The position numbers and the translations under genes were made by a program. From Erysipelotrichaceae bacterium (GTDB taxonomy: Bacteria; Bacillota_I; Bacilli_A; Erysipelotrichales; Erysipelotrichaceae), in NCBI GenBank assembly GCA_017405785.1, contig JAFQZR010000027.1:186001-250000 (forward strand): a stretch of DNA of 64,000 nucleotides, given 5' to 3'. Under the pieces are notes generated by a model. The model searched no databases. It saw only the letters and a list, made by a program, of their open reading frames with translations, and was not told the origin of the DNA. Shown piece after piece: positions 9,701-19,100 of this stretch. The first letter of the stretch is position 1. Each line of letters starts with the position of its first letter.

Positions 9701-12700
9701 GTCATGTCCCTGACCGGCTAAAGTTACAGTATTGGTTTCATTCAGCGATAACTGCGTATTACGCTGTTCGGTGAAGACAGTTATGCTTGAATCATCACAT
9801 GAAACATTAAAATTAACAGTAGCTATGGCTGTGTTAGCTGGAATTGGAGTCTTTGCTGCATAAACAAATCTGATGACTCCATTTTCTGTATCGATGTTAT
9901 AAGATTTGACATCTGCAGCATCTGTAAAGGTTACCGTCGGAGTACCAAAAGTATCTTTGTCATAGCTTACTGTAAAGATACCGTTTGTTGTCTGGGCATT
10001 TTCTGATAATGTGACTGTTGCTTCATCACCTGAGGTACTGGATGAACCGGTAACCTTTCTAATGAATGGAGTATAGTTTCTGATTGATTCGGTTGAACCC
10101 GTTACCTCATTGACAGTTTCAATCTCTTCTTCAGTTGTGATTTCAGGAATCTCATCAATTACAGGTTCCTGTGCATTAACACTCTTATCAAACTTCTCTG
10201 CTTCCACAGCCAGACGTGCTCTGAATTCATCCGTTATGAGCTCATCTCTGGTTGCCAGAGGCTGAAGGTCAAGATCCATGTCCATTGTTTCTTCTTCAAC
10301 AGATGCCGGTGCTGCTGAACCGTTGACATAGATACCGCCAACGGGCCATACATTTTCGCCAAAGTCACCTGCATGGTAAACAACTTTTGTACTCGGGTTA
10401 ATGATGATCAATTCATCTACATCACCATCCTGGTGTGTCCAGTAGATATATGTTCCGTCGTAGTAAATCGACTGATACAGGAAGCTGGTAGCTATTCCGG
10501 TGTCCATTACTCTAGTAGGTGTACTGAAAGATATACTGTTGCTGATAGAAGCGGTAGTCTGCCAGATTGTACCAAGTTCATCAAGAAAATAGTAGCTTGA
10601 TGATGTTGAACCAATACTTCTGGCACAGATACCGCAGACATATATACCGTCTCCTGAAGTGTCCGAGATATCCAGTAATCCGTATGGTAATCCTGAATAT
10701 GATCCACCCAAATCAGCATCTGATTCAGGTTTCAGATTACCAAAAATAATGTACTTAGCGAAACCATAAACGAAATATGCAGAATATGATGTTCTGGCCA
10801 TGCCAAAAGCACCCACATAGTTCTCACCATATTCAGTTAACGCGTATGATGATCTGTTAACGCTGTAAATTGTCGTTGAAATACTGCTGGTATCGAGAGT
10901 TCCTGCATACAGAGCAGATCTGCTCTGCATGAATGCATTCATCAGTTCCTTACCCTTATCATCGTTGTGGAGTTTACTCCAGGTTGGAAGACTGTTGGCG
11001 TTGAAACTGGAGAAGTATACTTTTCCCTCTTCATCCCAGATAATCGCATTTAGAGCTTTGTTAACGGACACAACATTTACTGAGCATGTTGCGGACTTTG
11101 TGCTGTCTGCATTGGAAGTTGCCGTGATAGTTGCTGTTCCTGTTCCTACAGCAGTAACATGACCTGAACTGTCTACGGTTGCAACCGATGTCTTATTGCT
11201 GGTCCATGTAACTGTACGATCAGTTGCGGTTAACGGTAACACTTTTGCTGTCAGATCAGCAGTATTACCTTTATACAGATCCAAAGATGCTGGTGTAATA
11301 GTTACAGAACTAACACTATATGGATCACTTTGTCCATTATTGTTAACCTGTATAGCTGCTGCTGCTTCATTACCGGCATAGTCACCGACAAATACAGCAA
11401 TATAACCACTGGCGTTCGCTATTGCTTCTTGTATATTGAAACTGTCAGTAAAAGTCTTTTCGCCAGGTGCAGATTTTGCATAAACGGTATTGCCATCAAG
11501 AGACATTACGGCTACATAAGCCAGATTTGTCTCATCGGAAGCACTGACTGTAAGTGTAGATCCGCTTAAGGTTGCACTTGTTATTATCGGATCAGTATTA
11601 TCAACAACAAAGTCATATCCGATGAATGCTCCTCTTCCAAGTGTATTATCAAGCAGAACCTGTCTGAATCCTCCTGAAGAGAGAATGCCGGCATTGGCAT
11701 CGGTCATGTCGTCGCTGATCATCATGGCATTATATTCAGGAACAGCGTAGAAACCGATACGGAACATGTCGCCTTCCTTTAGTCCGTAATCACTTGGTTT
11801 TTTGCCAGGGCTGTACATCTTTGTGGTCAGATTCTGCCATGATCCGGAGGACTGAGAATAATAGATACCCTGTACTTCGTTTGCGATAACTGTTGAAGAC
11901 AGTACCTCTGTGATATCTCCGTCATAATCATCGATTCTGCTGACAGCGTAACCTGTAGTTCCTGCTGAACGGTACAGGTTGTAAGCTATTCTGTTGAATG
12001 TTGAATTGCTGTTGACAGCCAGTCTGTCAGCCGGGAACTTATCTTCAACCATGTAAGGGTTACCTGTAAAGATGGTGCTTGCACCGTTGTAGGTCAGGCT
12101 GATGTAGTTTGTATCTGTGTGGCCGGTATACGGTGTTCTGCCGATATCATATAAGACATCAACGTATGATGTATTGTCAAACATTGAAGGATCTGTCCAG
12201 CTGCCGTAGAAACCTAACAGCGGAATTGAATGACTGTGACTGTAGTTTACACCTTCACTGTCAATCGTCGTGCATACAACATAAGTGAAGCCTTCAATAT
12301 AGGCACCGTTTGGATAGTCACCGATCTTAGGGTCGTTAACCGTTATCTGGACAGTAACTTCTCTGCTGGAATTTGCCGGTACAACGCTGTCAACATCAGT
12401 ACCCTCTTCAGGTTCCCAGTTAAGCAGTAAGTGCATGTCATATGATGTTAACTTACCGTCATTATCCATTTCACCAGCAGCCAGATCCAATGTAGATCCG
12501 TCTGTTTTTCCTGACAGATAATCAGCTAGTGCCAGAGCATCAGCCTTATCGGTATCACCGTCTTTATCAACGTCATGTCCCTGAACCGGCTCATCACCTA
12601 ACGGAGCCCAGATGTAATTGACATTGGCATTGAAAGATGTTGTCGCTCTGTCCATGTATGTTTCACCTTCATAGGAATAACTTCCCTGAGTGAAGATGTC

Positions 12701-15067
12701 TGTATCCAGATCAAAAGTCAGATCCTTGTCTGTAATGTTATAGATTGTAAAGGTGTACTCGTAATATCCGTCTCTGGCAGGATCATCGCCGAATTCAACC
12801 TTGACCTTGCCGTCAGCAGCTGCGCCTGTTGCCGCAGTCAGAGTCTTGTCTTCATCAGAAATCATGATGATTGATGAAGCAGATACGGCTTCGTGTACTT
12901 CCGCCAGACCTGAACCCTGCTGCAGAATGGATACATATTCACCATCGTTTCTCATAGGTGTAGCTGTTGACATCAGCAAGCTCTGTACTATGGCACGGGT
13001 TGAATACTTATCAGTTAATCCGCTGTTCTTTTCAGAGAGATTGTTCTCGCGTACATACTGCGCCACAACAGCTGCCAGACCCGCAATATGAGGTGCTGCC
13101 ATGGAAGTGCCGCTCATGAATTCATACTGATCCTGTCCGCCGCCATGAGTACCGTTATAGTTGTTTTCTCCATTAACAGAATAGATATCTCCGCCCGGAG
13201 CAGTGATCTCAGGTTTCATTAACAATGAACCAGGTACACCCCAAGAGCTGAAATCAGTAATCTCTGCTTCTTTCCTGTCGTAAATCAAAGCACTCTGGGT
13301 ATCTGATGTTACGGTTACAGTACCTGTATAATATGTGATTCCTCCGGTTGTTCTGGCAGTGGAATTCTCCTTTATTGTTTCAGCATCAGTTAGTGTGATG
13401 GAAACCATCGGGAAAGTGCCGGTAAAATCATCCAGACTCATTGAAATGGAGCCCTTCTGATTGTTGGCAACTATCAAAGCCTTCGGTGAATAGCTTATGG
13501 CATTATTTCCCTTTTCTACAAAGGTATTATCACCTCTGTTGACAATGACGATTTTTCCGTTCAGTGATACCGCACTGTTGACGGTACTGTAATCAGAAAC
13601 TTCTCCAATAGCGTCTATGTAAACAAAATTGTAAGAACCGGTAATTGTCGTCATCTTGGCACCGGTAGAATCTGTCTCCGTATAGTAGACACTCTGGCTG
13701 TCATTGAATGTCAGAGGAGCACCTACCGTACCGATGTTCTGGGCAGCGGCAGTTCCCATGCTGTTGATGAAGGTTCCCGGTGAACCGCCTGTATGCATGC
13801 TGACATCATCAATATACAGATCTCTTCCTGTATCATCACCATATTTCATTTCGTCCGTTATGGCGCCGGTGTTACCGGCTGAAATGGAAACAACCATCTT
13901 GTTATTCTTGTTTGTGCTTAAGCTGTTCAGGAATTCCTGATACTGATCACTGAAAGTGAATCCAGGTGAACCGCCGCCCAAAGAAAGGTTTGCGGAATCA
14001 GCGCCTAAGACGATGGCGTCTTCCAAAGCGGCAAAATAGTCGGAGTCATATGCACCGCCGCCTGAACCGAAGACCTTCATGATCAGAAGCTGAGCATCAG
14101 GAGCCATGCCTACGGCAAAAACGCTGGTTGCGGCTTCAACATAGGAGTTGCCCTGCCTGATGAATCTGTTGGCTGCCGCAATACCGGCGACATGTGATCC
14201 GTGTTCACCTTCAGTATCGCTTAAATGGTTTATTGTCGTATTTCCGTCGACATAGTTATATCCATATGGAATCTTAGATGATACATAGTTGGAACTCTTT
14301 GAGTTCAACTGGTTTTTCAGATTGTTAAGTTCAGTCTGAGTCAGCAGAGATGGAGTACTGCTCAGGCTGTTAATGGCATAGTTAAAGCCATCAGCGCTGA
14401 ATGACTGGTGTGCCGTATCAATGCCTGTATCGATGATGGCGATTCTGCTTCCGGCACCGGTATAACCGGCTGCCCATGCTGCTGTAGCTCCTACCATACC
14501 GCTTGAGGTGTTAGCGGTCTGAGGATCTGATACGCTGTCCTCGCTAGGCTCATAACGGTTCTCCAGGAACACATTCTTAACGCCATCAATCATCTTTATC
14601 TTATTGATGTCACCGTATCTTACATTGGCTGAAATGATGTTTACGGCCAGAGTAAGATTCCACTTGACATCAAGTGTCTTATTCAGCTTTGATTCGATTG
14701 CCTTGGTTACCTGCCGCTGCTGCTGTTTAACCTGGTCACGGTAAGCAATGGCCTTTTTATTTGTGCCAATTCCTTCGGTTGAATAACCGGCATCAATGGT
14801 CGAAGCCTTATCCAGAACAATGGAAACACGGACGATGTCATCAGTCTTGAACTCAAGGTTCAGTTCCTCTTCTTCATCCGGCTGTTCTTCAGTTTCGCCT
14901 AATTTCTTAACGTGCAATGTGGTAGGATCCAGCTCTTCCATTTCCAGTTCTATCAGACTGTCAGAATCCTGCGGCTGTTCCAGGGTATCCGCATATGTGG
15001 TCAGTATATGCGAAAACGAAAGAGAAACAGCCAATACCAGTGCTAATATCTTCTTAACATTTTTCAT
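6722..15067 (-). CDS. Giant secreted S8 protease, lactocepin type, with cell-wall-binding repeats
   Basis: A 2781-residue cell-envelope subtilase, probably cleaving proteins into peptides for uptake. In order: signal peptide (1-26); propeptide (about 75-172); S8 catalytic domain with Asp213 (IAIIDTG), His289 (HGSHVAG), the SANLSLGGG region and Ser655 (GTSMAAP), interrupted by a PA-type insert; beta-sandwich domains; a dockerin-like segment (about 828-880, DVDKDGDTDKADA); a Big_2 Ig-like domain (about 1253-1335); an unassigned beta-rich region; a cohesin-like domain (about 1669-1770); roughly 680 residues of repeats beginning GHDW or GHK, several with CxxC pairs; and three cell-wall-binding type 2 repeats (about 2476 to the end; AGDNRYGTA, LAGDNRYLT, AGANRFETS) for non-covalent anchoring. 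The start is ATG 15065-15067, behind GAGGTGG. Confidence 0.93.
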   Translation of the reverse strand: MKNVKKILALVLAVSLSFSHILTTYADTLEQPQDSDSLIELEMEELDPTTLHVKKLGETEEQPDEEEELNLEFKTDDIVRVSIVLDKASTIDAGYSTEGIGTNKKAIAYRDQVKQQQRQVTKAIESKLNKTLDVKWNLTLAVNIISANVRYGDINKIKMIDGVKNVFLENRYEPSEDSVSDPQTANTSSGMVGATAAWAAGYTGAGSRIAIIDTGIDTAHQSFSADGFNYAINSLSSTPSLLTQTELNNLKNQLNSKSSNYVSSKIPYGYNYVDGNTTINHLSDTEGEHGSHVAGIAAANRFIRQGNSYVEAATSVFAVGMAPDAQLLIMKVFGSGGGAYDSDYFAALEDAIVLGADSANLSLGGGSPGFTFSDQYQEFLNSLSTNKNNKMVVSISAGNTGAITDEMKYGDDTGRDLYIDDVSMHTGGSPGTFINSMGTAAAQNIGTVGAPLTFNDSQSVYYTETDSTGAKMTTITGSYNFVYIDAIGEVSDYSTVNSAVSLNGKIVIVNRGDNTFVEKGNNAISYSPKALIVANNQKGSISMSLDDFTGTFPMVSITLTDAETIKENSTARTTGGITYYTGTVTVTSDTQSALIYDRKEAEITDFSSWGVPGSLLMKPEITAPGGDIYSVNGENNYNGTHGGGQDQYEFMSGTSMAAPHIAGLAAVVAQYVRENNLSEKNSGLTDKYSTRAIVQSLLMSTATPMRNDGEYVSILQQGSGLAEVHEAVSASSIIMISDEDKTLTAATGAAADGKVKVEFGDDPARDGYYEYTFTIYNITDKDLTFDLDTDIFTQGSYSYEGETYMDRATTSFNANVNYIWAPLGDEPVQGHDVDKDGDTDKADALALADYLSGKTDGSTLDLAAGEMDNDGKLTSYDMHLLLNWEPEEGTDVDSVVPANSSREVTVQITVNDPKIGDYPNGAYIEGFTYVVCTTIDSEGVNYSHSHSIPLLGFYGSWTDPSMFDNTSYVDVLYDIGRTPYTGHTDTNYISLTYNGASTIFTGNPYMVEDKFPADRLAVNSNSTFNRIAYNLYRSAGTTGYAVSRIDDYDGDITEVLSSTVIANEVQGIYYSQSSGSWQNLTTKMYSPGKKPSDYGLKEGDMFRIGFYAVPEYNAMMISDDMTDANAGILSSGGFRQVLLDNTLGRGAFIGYDFVVDNTDPIITSATLSGSTLTVSASDETNLAYVAVMSLDGNTVYAKSAPGEKTFTDSFNIQEAIANASGYIAVFVGDYAGNEAAAAIQVNNNGQSDPYSVSSVTITPASLDLYKGNTADLTAKVLPLTATDRTVTWTSNKTSVATVDSSGHVTAVGTGTATITATSNADSTKSATCSVNVVSVNKALNAIIWDEEGKVYFSSFNANSLPTWSKLHNDDKGKELMNAFMQSRSALYAGTLDTSSISTTIYSVNRSSYALTEYGENYVGAFGMARTSYSAYFVYGFAKYIIFGNLKPESDADLGGSYSGLPYGLLDISDTSGDGIYVCGICARSIGSTSSSYYFLDELGTIWQTTASISNSISFSTPTRVMDTGIATSFLYQSIYYDGTYIYWTHQDGDVDELIIINPSTKVVYHAGDFGENVWPVGGIYVNGSAAPASVEEETMDMDLDLQPLATRDELITDEFRARLAVEAEKFDKSVNAQEPVIDEIPEITTEEEIETVNEVTGSTESIRNYTPFIRKVTGSSSTSGDEATVTLSENAQTTNGIFTVSYDKDTFGTPTVTFTDAADVKSYNIDTENGVIRFVYAAKTPIPANTAIATVNFNVSCDDSSITVFTEQRNTQLSLNETNTVTLAGQGHDWNEPTYSWTDDYSSVTATRTCRHDVTHVETETVNTTSAVTKQPTCTEKGETTYTAVFTNSAFTKQTKTAANIDAIGHKWAFKNFSWNGNNEAEAVYYCLNNNRHEETVRAEITVTVEKDPLCDIDGSERHTATVSADASLDHEKHEEYRFVTIPKLGHNLEFVPEEPADCEKAGMEAHYICTRCGTSFRDADGTQSVMENELIIPATGHDWNEPEWQWTEDLTRATATFICKNNTEHTYVSEEVSAEITTVEPTAEEDGYRTYTVTVIGPDGETYQDSKTVPLPAHGYNFVFTEFIWSDDFTSAQALFTDEENNATRYKDAEVTVVITPATCEQDGKKEFTAYINKIMSYDGEEHSEKKETVIPATGHAWGKITYSWSDDYSQATATQPCNNDHSHDITETVNTTSEITLKPTCTEMGETTYTAAFTNKLFETQTITLKNVPATGHIEAEPIIENEKPATCTADGSYDEVVYCSVCGEELSRKTVTVPATGHKAGEAARENEKAATCTEKGSYDLVVRCTVCNEILSSEHVETEALGHDFGEWKVTKEPTCTQNGEESRICSRCGEKETRAVEALGHKPADAVKENNVEPTCEKEGGYDMVVYCSVCKEKLSSEHTTLQALGHSWGEWTFNGAEAKTHSCVCGNDPAHKETSSCQFDEGVTVGNTTTYTCSICHGTYCVTTEAVLVDGIIRVAGDNRYGTAMNVTDFFMEAKSIDKLSTMVIASGTNFADALAGSYLASVKDCPIMLIDDKHASEVEKYIAEVMDPKGKVYILGGEKAVSAAIEKAIKKSVANVERLAGDNRYLTNIEILKETGLNADKILVATGKDFADSLSASASGLPILLVKDALDSSQLSFLKSVKGKEIIILGGEKAVNAEIEKQLKQYGTVTRVAGANRFETSVKIAEKLFKAPKAAVLAFSNEFPDGLCGGPLGQLIEGPVILTRPDKAEIAREYLKKAGISDGVVLGGEARIDDETVRKLYGLKSSSVIELYHK

Positions 15068-15110
15068 AATTCCACCTCTGTTTTTGACCAAAAAAACATA
15101 AACTGTTTTT

Positions 15111-15140
15111 ATTATATAATAAGCAGAGGTTCGGTTTCAA
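15111..15140 (-). promoter_or_regulatory. Promoter of giant subtilase 1
   Basis: TTGAAA at 15135-15140 and TATAAT at 15111-15116 on the minus strand, 18 bases apart, leaving a leader of about 40 bases before the ATG. Confidence 0.75.
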
Positions 15141-15158
15141 CAAGGTTTGCTGAAAGAT

Positions 15159-15173
15159 AATAAACGCTTACAT
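15159..15173 (-). promoter_or_regulatory. cre-like site upstream of subtilase 1 promoter
   Basis: On the minus strand ATGTAAGCGTTTATT matches 14 of the 15 positions of the cre consensus WTGNAARCGNWWNCA, missing only the C near the end. It shares the core TGTAAGCGTTT with the site before arcA and sits about 20 bases upstream of the -35. CcpA could either activate or repress from here. Confidence 0.5.
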
Positions 15174-15201
15174 TACTTGTGAAACTGTTTTCAGCACAAC
15201 A

Positions 15202-15221
15202 AAAGACCCCAATGGGTCTTT
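15202..15221 (-). terminator. Terminator after the propeptide-like lipoprotein gene
   Basis: AAGACCC-ATTG-GGGTCTT hairpin followed by TTGTTG on the minus strand, eight bases after the stop codon. Confidence 0.75.
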
Positions 15222-15229
15222 ATGAATTC

Positions 15230-16045
15230 TTATCTGTCAGACACTTCCATTCCGGTTACCGCTGACGAGGTCGCATCCTTCACTTCATCAAGAAATGCTG
15301 AGTCAACATAATCAAGCTCCATTGCACTCTTTACCAGTGCCGATAGCCTCTTGTAACTGGCCGGTTCAACAGTAAACACGTATAAGCCTGCAGATCTGAC
15401 CTGTGACCTGAGTTTTCCACCGCAGAATTCTTCAAAAAACGATATCTTAGAGTCGCTGTCACCCTCGGTGAATTTCACTACAATTCTTGAACTGCTGTAC
15501 CTTTTGCCTGTTGAAGGATCAGTTACTTCATTAACACTCTTTATCAGTGATCTGTTTTTACCCAGATCATTTGTTTTTCTGATGCTTCTTCTTGCCTTTT
15601 TTATGACTCTCTTGTCAATTGTTACATTCTGTTCTCCAGCTATCACAAATTCACCCTCTTTACTGACCTTTACAAGTCTGCCGTTATTCCTTACCAGAAG
15701 ATACTTCTCGTCAGCTTCCAAAGCTGTTCTTATCAGATCCTTTGATAACAGTTCTGTTTCTTCACCGGTAACGATTATCAGGCAGAATAATCTGTCATCT
15801 TCATACACAGGAAAGACTTCTGACTTAATATCAAGCATCTCTCCCTCATCAGAAAGATTATCTACTGTTATTCCCGTCCCTATATAATAGAATCCTTCTT
15901 TTTCTGACAGGATCCCAGAGGCATAGGAAATGACCTCTGACGGGATTTCGTCAAAAGATATATTTCTGTTTTCAATAACATCTTTCGCTTGTGTACAGCC
16001 GCTTAAAAGCACACACAGAGCAAGTAACCGCAGTAACTTCTTCAT
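15230..16045 (-). CDS. Lipoprotein with free-standing subtilase-propeptide-like domain
   Basis: 271 residues from MKKLLRLLALCVLLSGCTQ, a lipoprotein signal with lipobox LSGC, so the mature protein should be lipid-anchored outside the membrane. The middle (about 25-165) is unrecognised and basic towards its end (KRVIKKARRSIRK). Residues about 190-255 run IVVKFTEGDSDSKISFFEEF, then a glycine-turn, GLYVFTV and ALVKSAMELDYVDSAFLDE. That is the order of elements in inhibitor I9/fervidolysin-type propeptides. There is no protease domain. It sits between two giant subtilases on the same strand. I infer a trans-acting chaperone or inhibitor. The start excludes the longer MNNPAF form, which would extend into a terminator. 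Confidence 0.72.
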   Translation of the reverse strand: MKKLLRLLALCVLLSGCTQAKDVIENRNISFDEIPSEVISYASGILSEKEGFYYIGTGITVDNLSDEGEMLDIKSEVFPVYEDDRLFCLIIVTGEETELLSKDLIRTALEADEKYLLVRNNGRLVKVSKEGEFVIAGEQNVTIDKRVIKKARRSIRKTNDLGKNRSLIKSVNEVTDPSTGKRYSSSRIVVKFTEGDSDSKISFFEEFCGGKLRSQVRSAGLYVFTVEPASYKRLSALVKSAMELDYVDSAFLDEVKDATSSAVTGMEVSDR

Positions 16046-16062
16046 TAACCTAATTATCAAGT

Positions 16063-16094
16063 AAAAAGCCGGATTATTCAAGTAATCCGGCTTT
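16063..16094 (-). terminator. Terminator between subtilase 2 and the lipoprotein gene
   Basis: A 12-bp stem, AAAGCCGGATTA pairing with TAATCCGGCTTT around a six-base loop, followed by T residues on the minus strand. It ends under 20 bases before the lipoprotein ATG at 16045. The lipoprotein gene must therefore be read by partial read-through or from a promoter inside the end of the subtilase gene. Confidence 0.85.
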
Positions 16095-16129
16095 CTGTGA
16101 TATTACGATCGGCTGTTTACAGAGAATGA

Positions 16130-19100
16130 TTATCTCTGGAAATAGCTCTTTTTCTTCATTGTGATGAAGATGAATGCGATAGCAACCATGCTTGTGATGA
16201 AGGCTGTCTGCCATGCATTGATGTATGAAGCATCGCTTGTCTCAGGAGAAGGTTCAGGCAGAGCAGGAATTACTTCTTCAAACTCAGTGCTGTATTCCTT
16301 ACCGTCAGGTCCGGTTACAGTTACCTTGTAGACTCTCTTTCCTTCCTTGCCGACTTCAGCAGGAGTTTCGTCAACTACTGATTTCTCAGTAACTTCCTTA
16401 ACGTGATTTTCGTTATTCTCGCATGTGAACTTAGCGGTTGCTTCACTGTGATCATCGCTCCATGTCCATTCAGGTTCGCCCCATTCATGGCCGACACCTT
16501 CAACAGTTTCGGTGAATTCCTTATCTGAATCAAGATCTTCGTTTTCTTCTGTAACACTGATCGTTACTTCCTGATCTTCACAAGGAGCCTTGAATGTAAT
16601 TGTTGCGATGACATCGCCTTCTTCAGCACCTTCAAGATCGGCAAATGCGAATGTGATCTTTCCTTCTTCGCTGTCATTGATTGACTTGAATTCGAAATCA
16701 CTTTCTGTGCTGACATACTCGAGTTCATCCTTGTCATAAGTGACAGTGTATAAACCGTTGTTTGTCAGATCTTCTGCCTTGATCTCAACCTTGACAGTGC
16801 CTTCAGCTTCAGCAGGTTCATCAGCTACAGGTTCTTCTGCAGCAGGTTCATCAGCTTCTCTGTTGATTCTTACTGTACCGCTCTGGTATCCCTTAACGGC
16901 ATTTGTCGTACCTGTTACTTCGTTTGCAGGTTCTTCTGAAGGTTCTTCTACCTTGGCTTCTGCTTCTGCTAACTGGACAAATACAGCCTTTGAAGTAGCG
17001 ATAGGTTCAGTCTTCTTGACGAATTCTCTTACGGCTTCTCTGCCAACTGAAGCAGTTGCTTCACCAATATCCTCAACCGGCCATACATCCATCGTATCGT
17101 TGAACAGAGATGACACGTTAGTGGCACCGTCAACAATACCGATAAACTGAGCATTTGTTTCACCGGTATACATTGCACTCATCAGATCGGCATAGTAGAT
17201 ACCCTTTGTAGTGTTATCAGCAATGAACAGTCCGTAATAGTTTGTATCAGGTTTGCCTTCTGAGTCAAATACATGACCGTAGCTGCATGTCATTGAATAT
17301 GCAGTCAGATCTTCACCGAATGCGATTCCATTTACAGTACCAAGCTTTCTGAGAACACCGTCAACGTCAATTCCGCCATCATCCAGTACAATGCCGTATA
17401 CCACATACATGTATAATGTACCGTCATTTGTCAGTAATGCATAATAGAATGAAGGATCAGTGATATCATCTGAATCATAATCTATCAGAGCCATTGCAAC
17501 AATGTTTTCAACACCTGGTTCAAGATACCAGAGGTTAGTTCCCTCGGTGTAGAATACCAGCTTGCCACTTTCGGTGACACCGGCAGTGATGAACCGGTAG
17601 TCAAGCGTTGTTTCTTCATCTAACGGGCTCTTCCAGTTAGAGATGGATGCACCGTCAATCATTGCATATTCTTTTGAAATACTTGCACTGAATTCCTCAT
17701 CCTTTGTGATCTCGTAGGTTTCAGTATCATACAGATATCTTGACAGATTTCTGGATCCGTCAATACCGTAGACATAATTGCCTGTACGTCCGCCGTTAAG
17801 TACTGCATCGGCTTCGCCCATAGCATATGGTGTCATATCAGTAAGGTCGATCAATGCATAGAAATTACCATCTGCATCAGATACCTGACCATTGATATAT
17901 GCGTTCATTGGTGTTGCTTCAACAACGTTAACCAGTGCCGTAGCAGATGCTTCAGGTGTCTGTACTGAAGTTGCGGTAATAGTAACAGTACCAACTGATA
18001 CTGCAGTAACAACACCGTTTTCATCAACTGTTGCTACTTCAGGATCTGAAGATGTCCATGTTACAGACTTGTCTTCAATTGTGATAGGCTTGATTGAGAC
18101 CTTGAGTTCTCTTTCTTCATCGACGCCAAGGATAAGAGTGGTTGTAGCCGGTTCGATAGTTATCTCGCTTACAACTTCCGGATCTGTTTCATCAATCAGA
18201 ACAGTTTTTTCATACAGATAGACAGGTCCTGTTTCTGTAGTTGAGAACAGGAAGTAAGTATCGAAGTGCAGCGCACCAACAGGTACCAGATTATGTTCGT
18301 CATCATATCCCATGTCATACAGAATATTGTCTTTATACATGAAGCCATCCGCATACGCCATATTTCCGTAGTTCAACAATGGATAATCAAGATAATAAGC
18401 AAGAAGTACTCCATTATCTGCTTTACTGCAGAAACCAACACCATATTCATTTTCAAATGTATACCAGACGATTGTGTCATCTGCATCTTCAGTCAGAATA
18501 TATGGAGGATTGTTTCCATCATCTGTTACAACGCTATCAGCTGTGATCGTCCAGTAACCCTGGCCTTGTGTGTACAGAGCCTGAGTCTTACCGGCTACAT
18601 TAGTGCTGGCAATGATGTATTCGCTGTCCGGATTCAGTTCATCAGTCAGCTGATAAACAGTAGTCTTTGTAATAACCGGTCCTTCTGCGAAACGAGCCAG
18701 TCTTACCTGTTCATTTCTTGCATAGTCACCAACGATGAGTGCTGCAGCATTTGGTAGATCTTCAATTTCACTTACATCAATTGTTACAGTTACTTCTTCA
18801 CCAGGTGCACTCTGCTTTGGTACTTCACCGATCAGAACTTCATTGCCCTGGATATCGGTCAGACCGATAAATGCTATATAATTGTCATCCTTGGCAGTAA
18901 CAGTTATCTGAGTCTTGTCTTCGTTCATTTCAAAACTGATGATTTCAGGAGCTTTGTTATCGACTGTCAGTTTATAACCGAGTACTGCACCTGCACCGAG
19001 GCTTTCGTTTTCAATCAGTTCAAGCAGCTGATCTTCAGTCAGAGTGTTGCCCTTTCCTTCATTGGCGAGTACGCCATAATACTCAGGAACAGTGTAGATC

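Noticed and set aside
7680-9740. Repeated DNA inside subtilase 1, possible CRISPR-like or tandem DNA repeat
   Set aside because: The repeats are at protein level (GHxW and CxxC modules), of variable length, in one open frame, with no constant spacers or identical DNA units.
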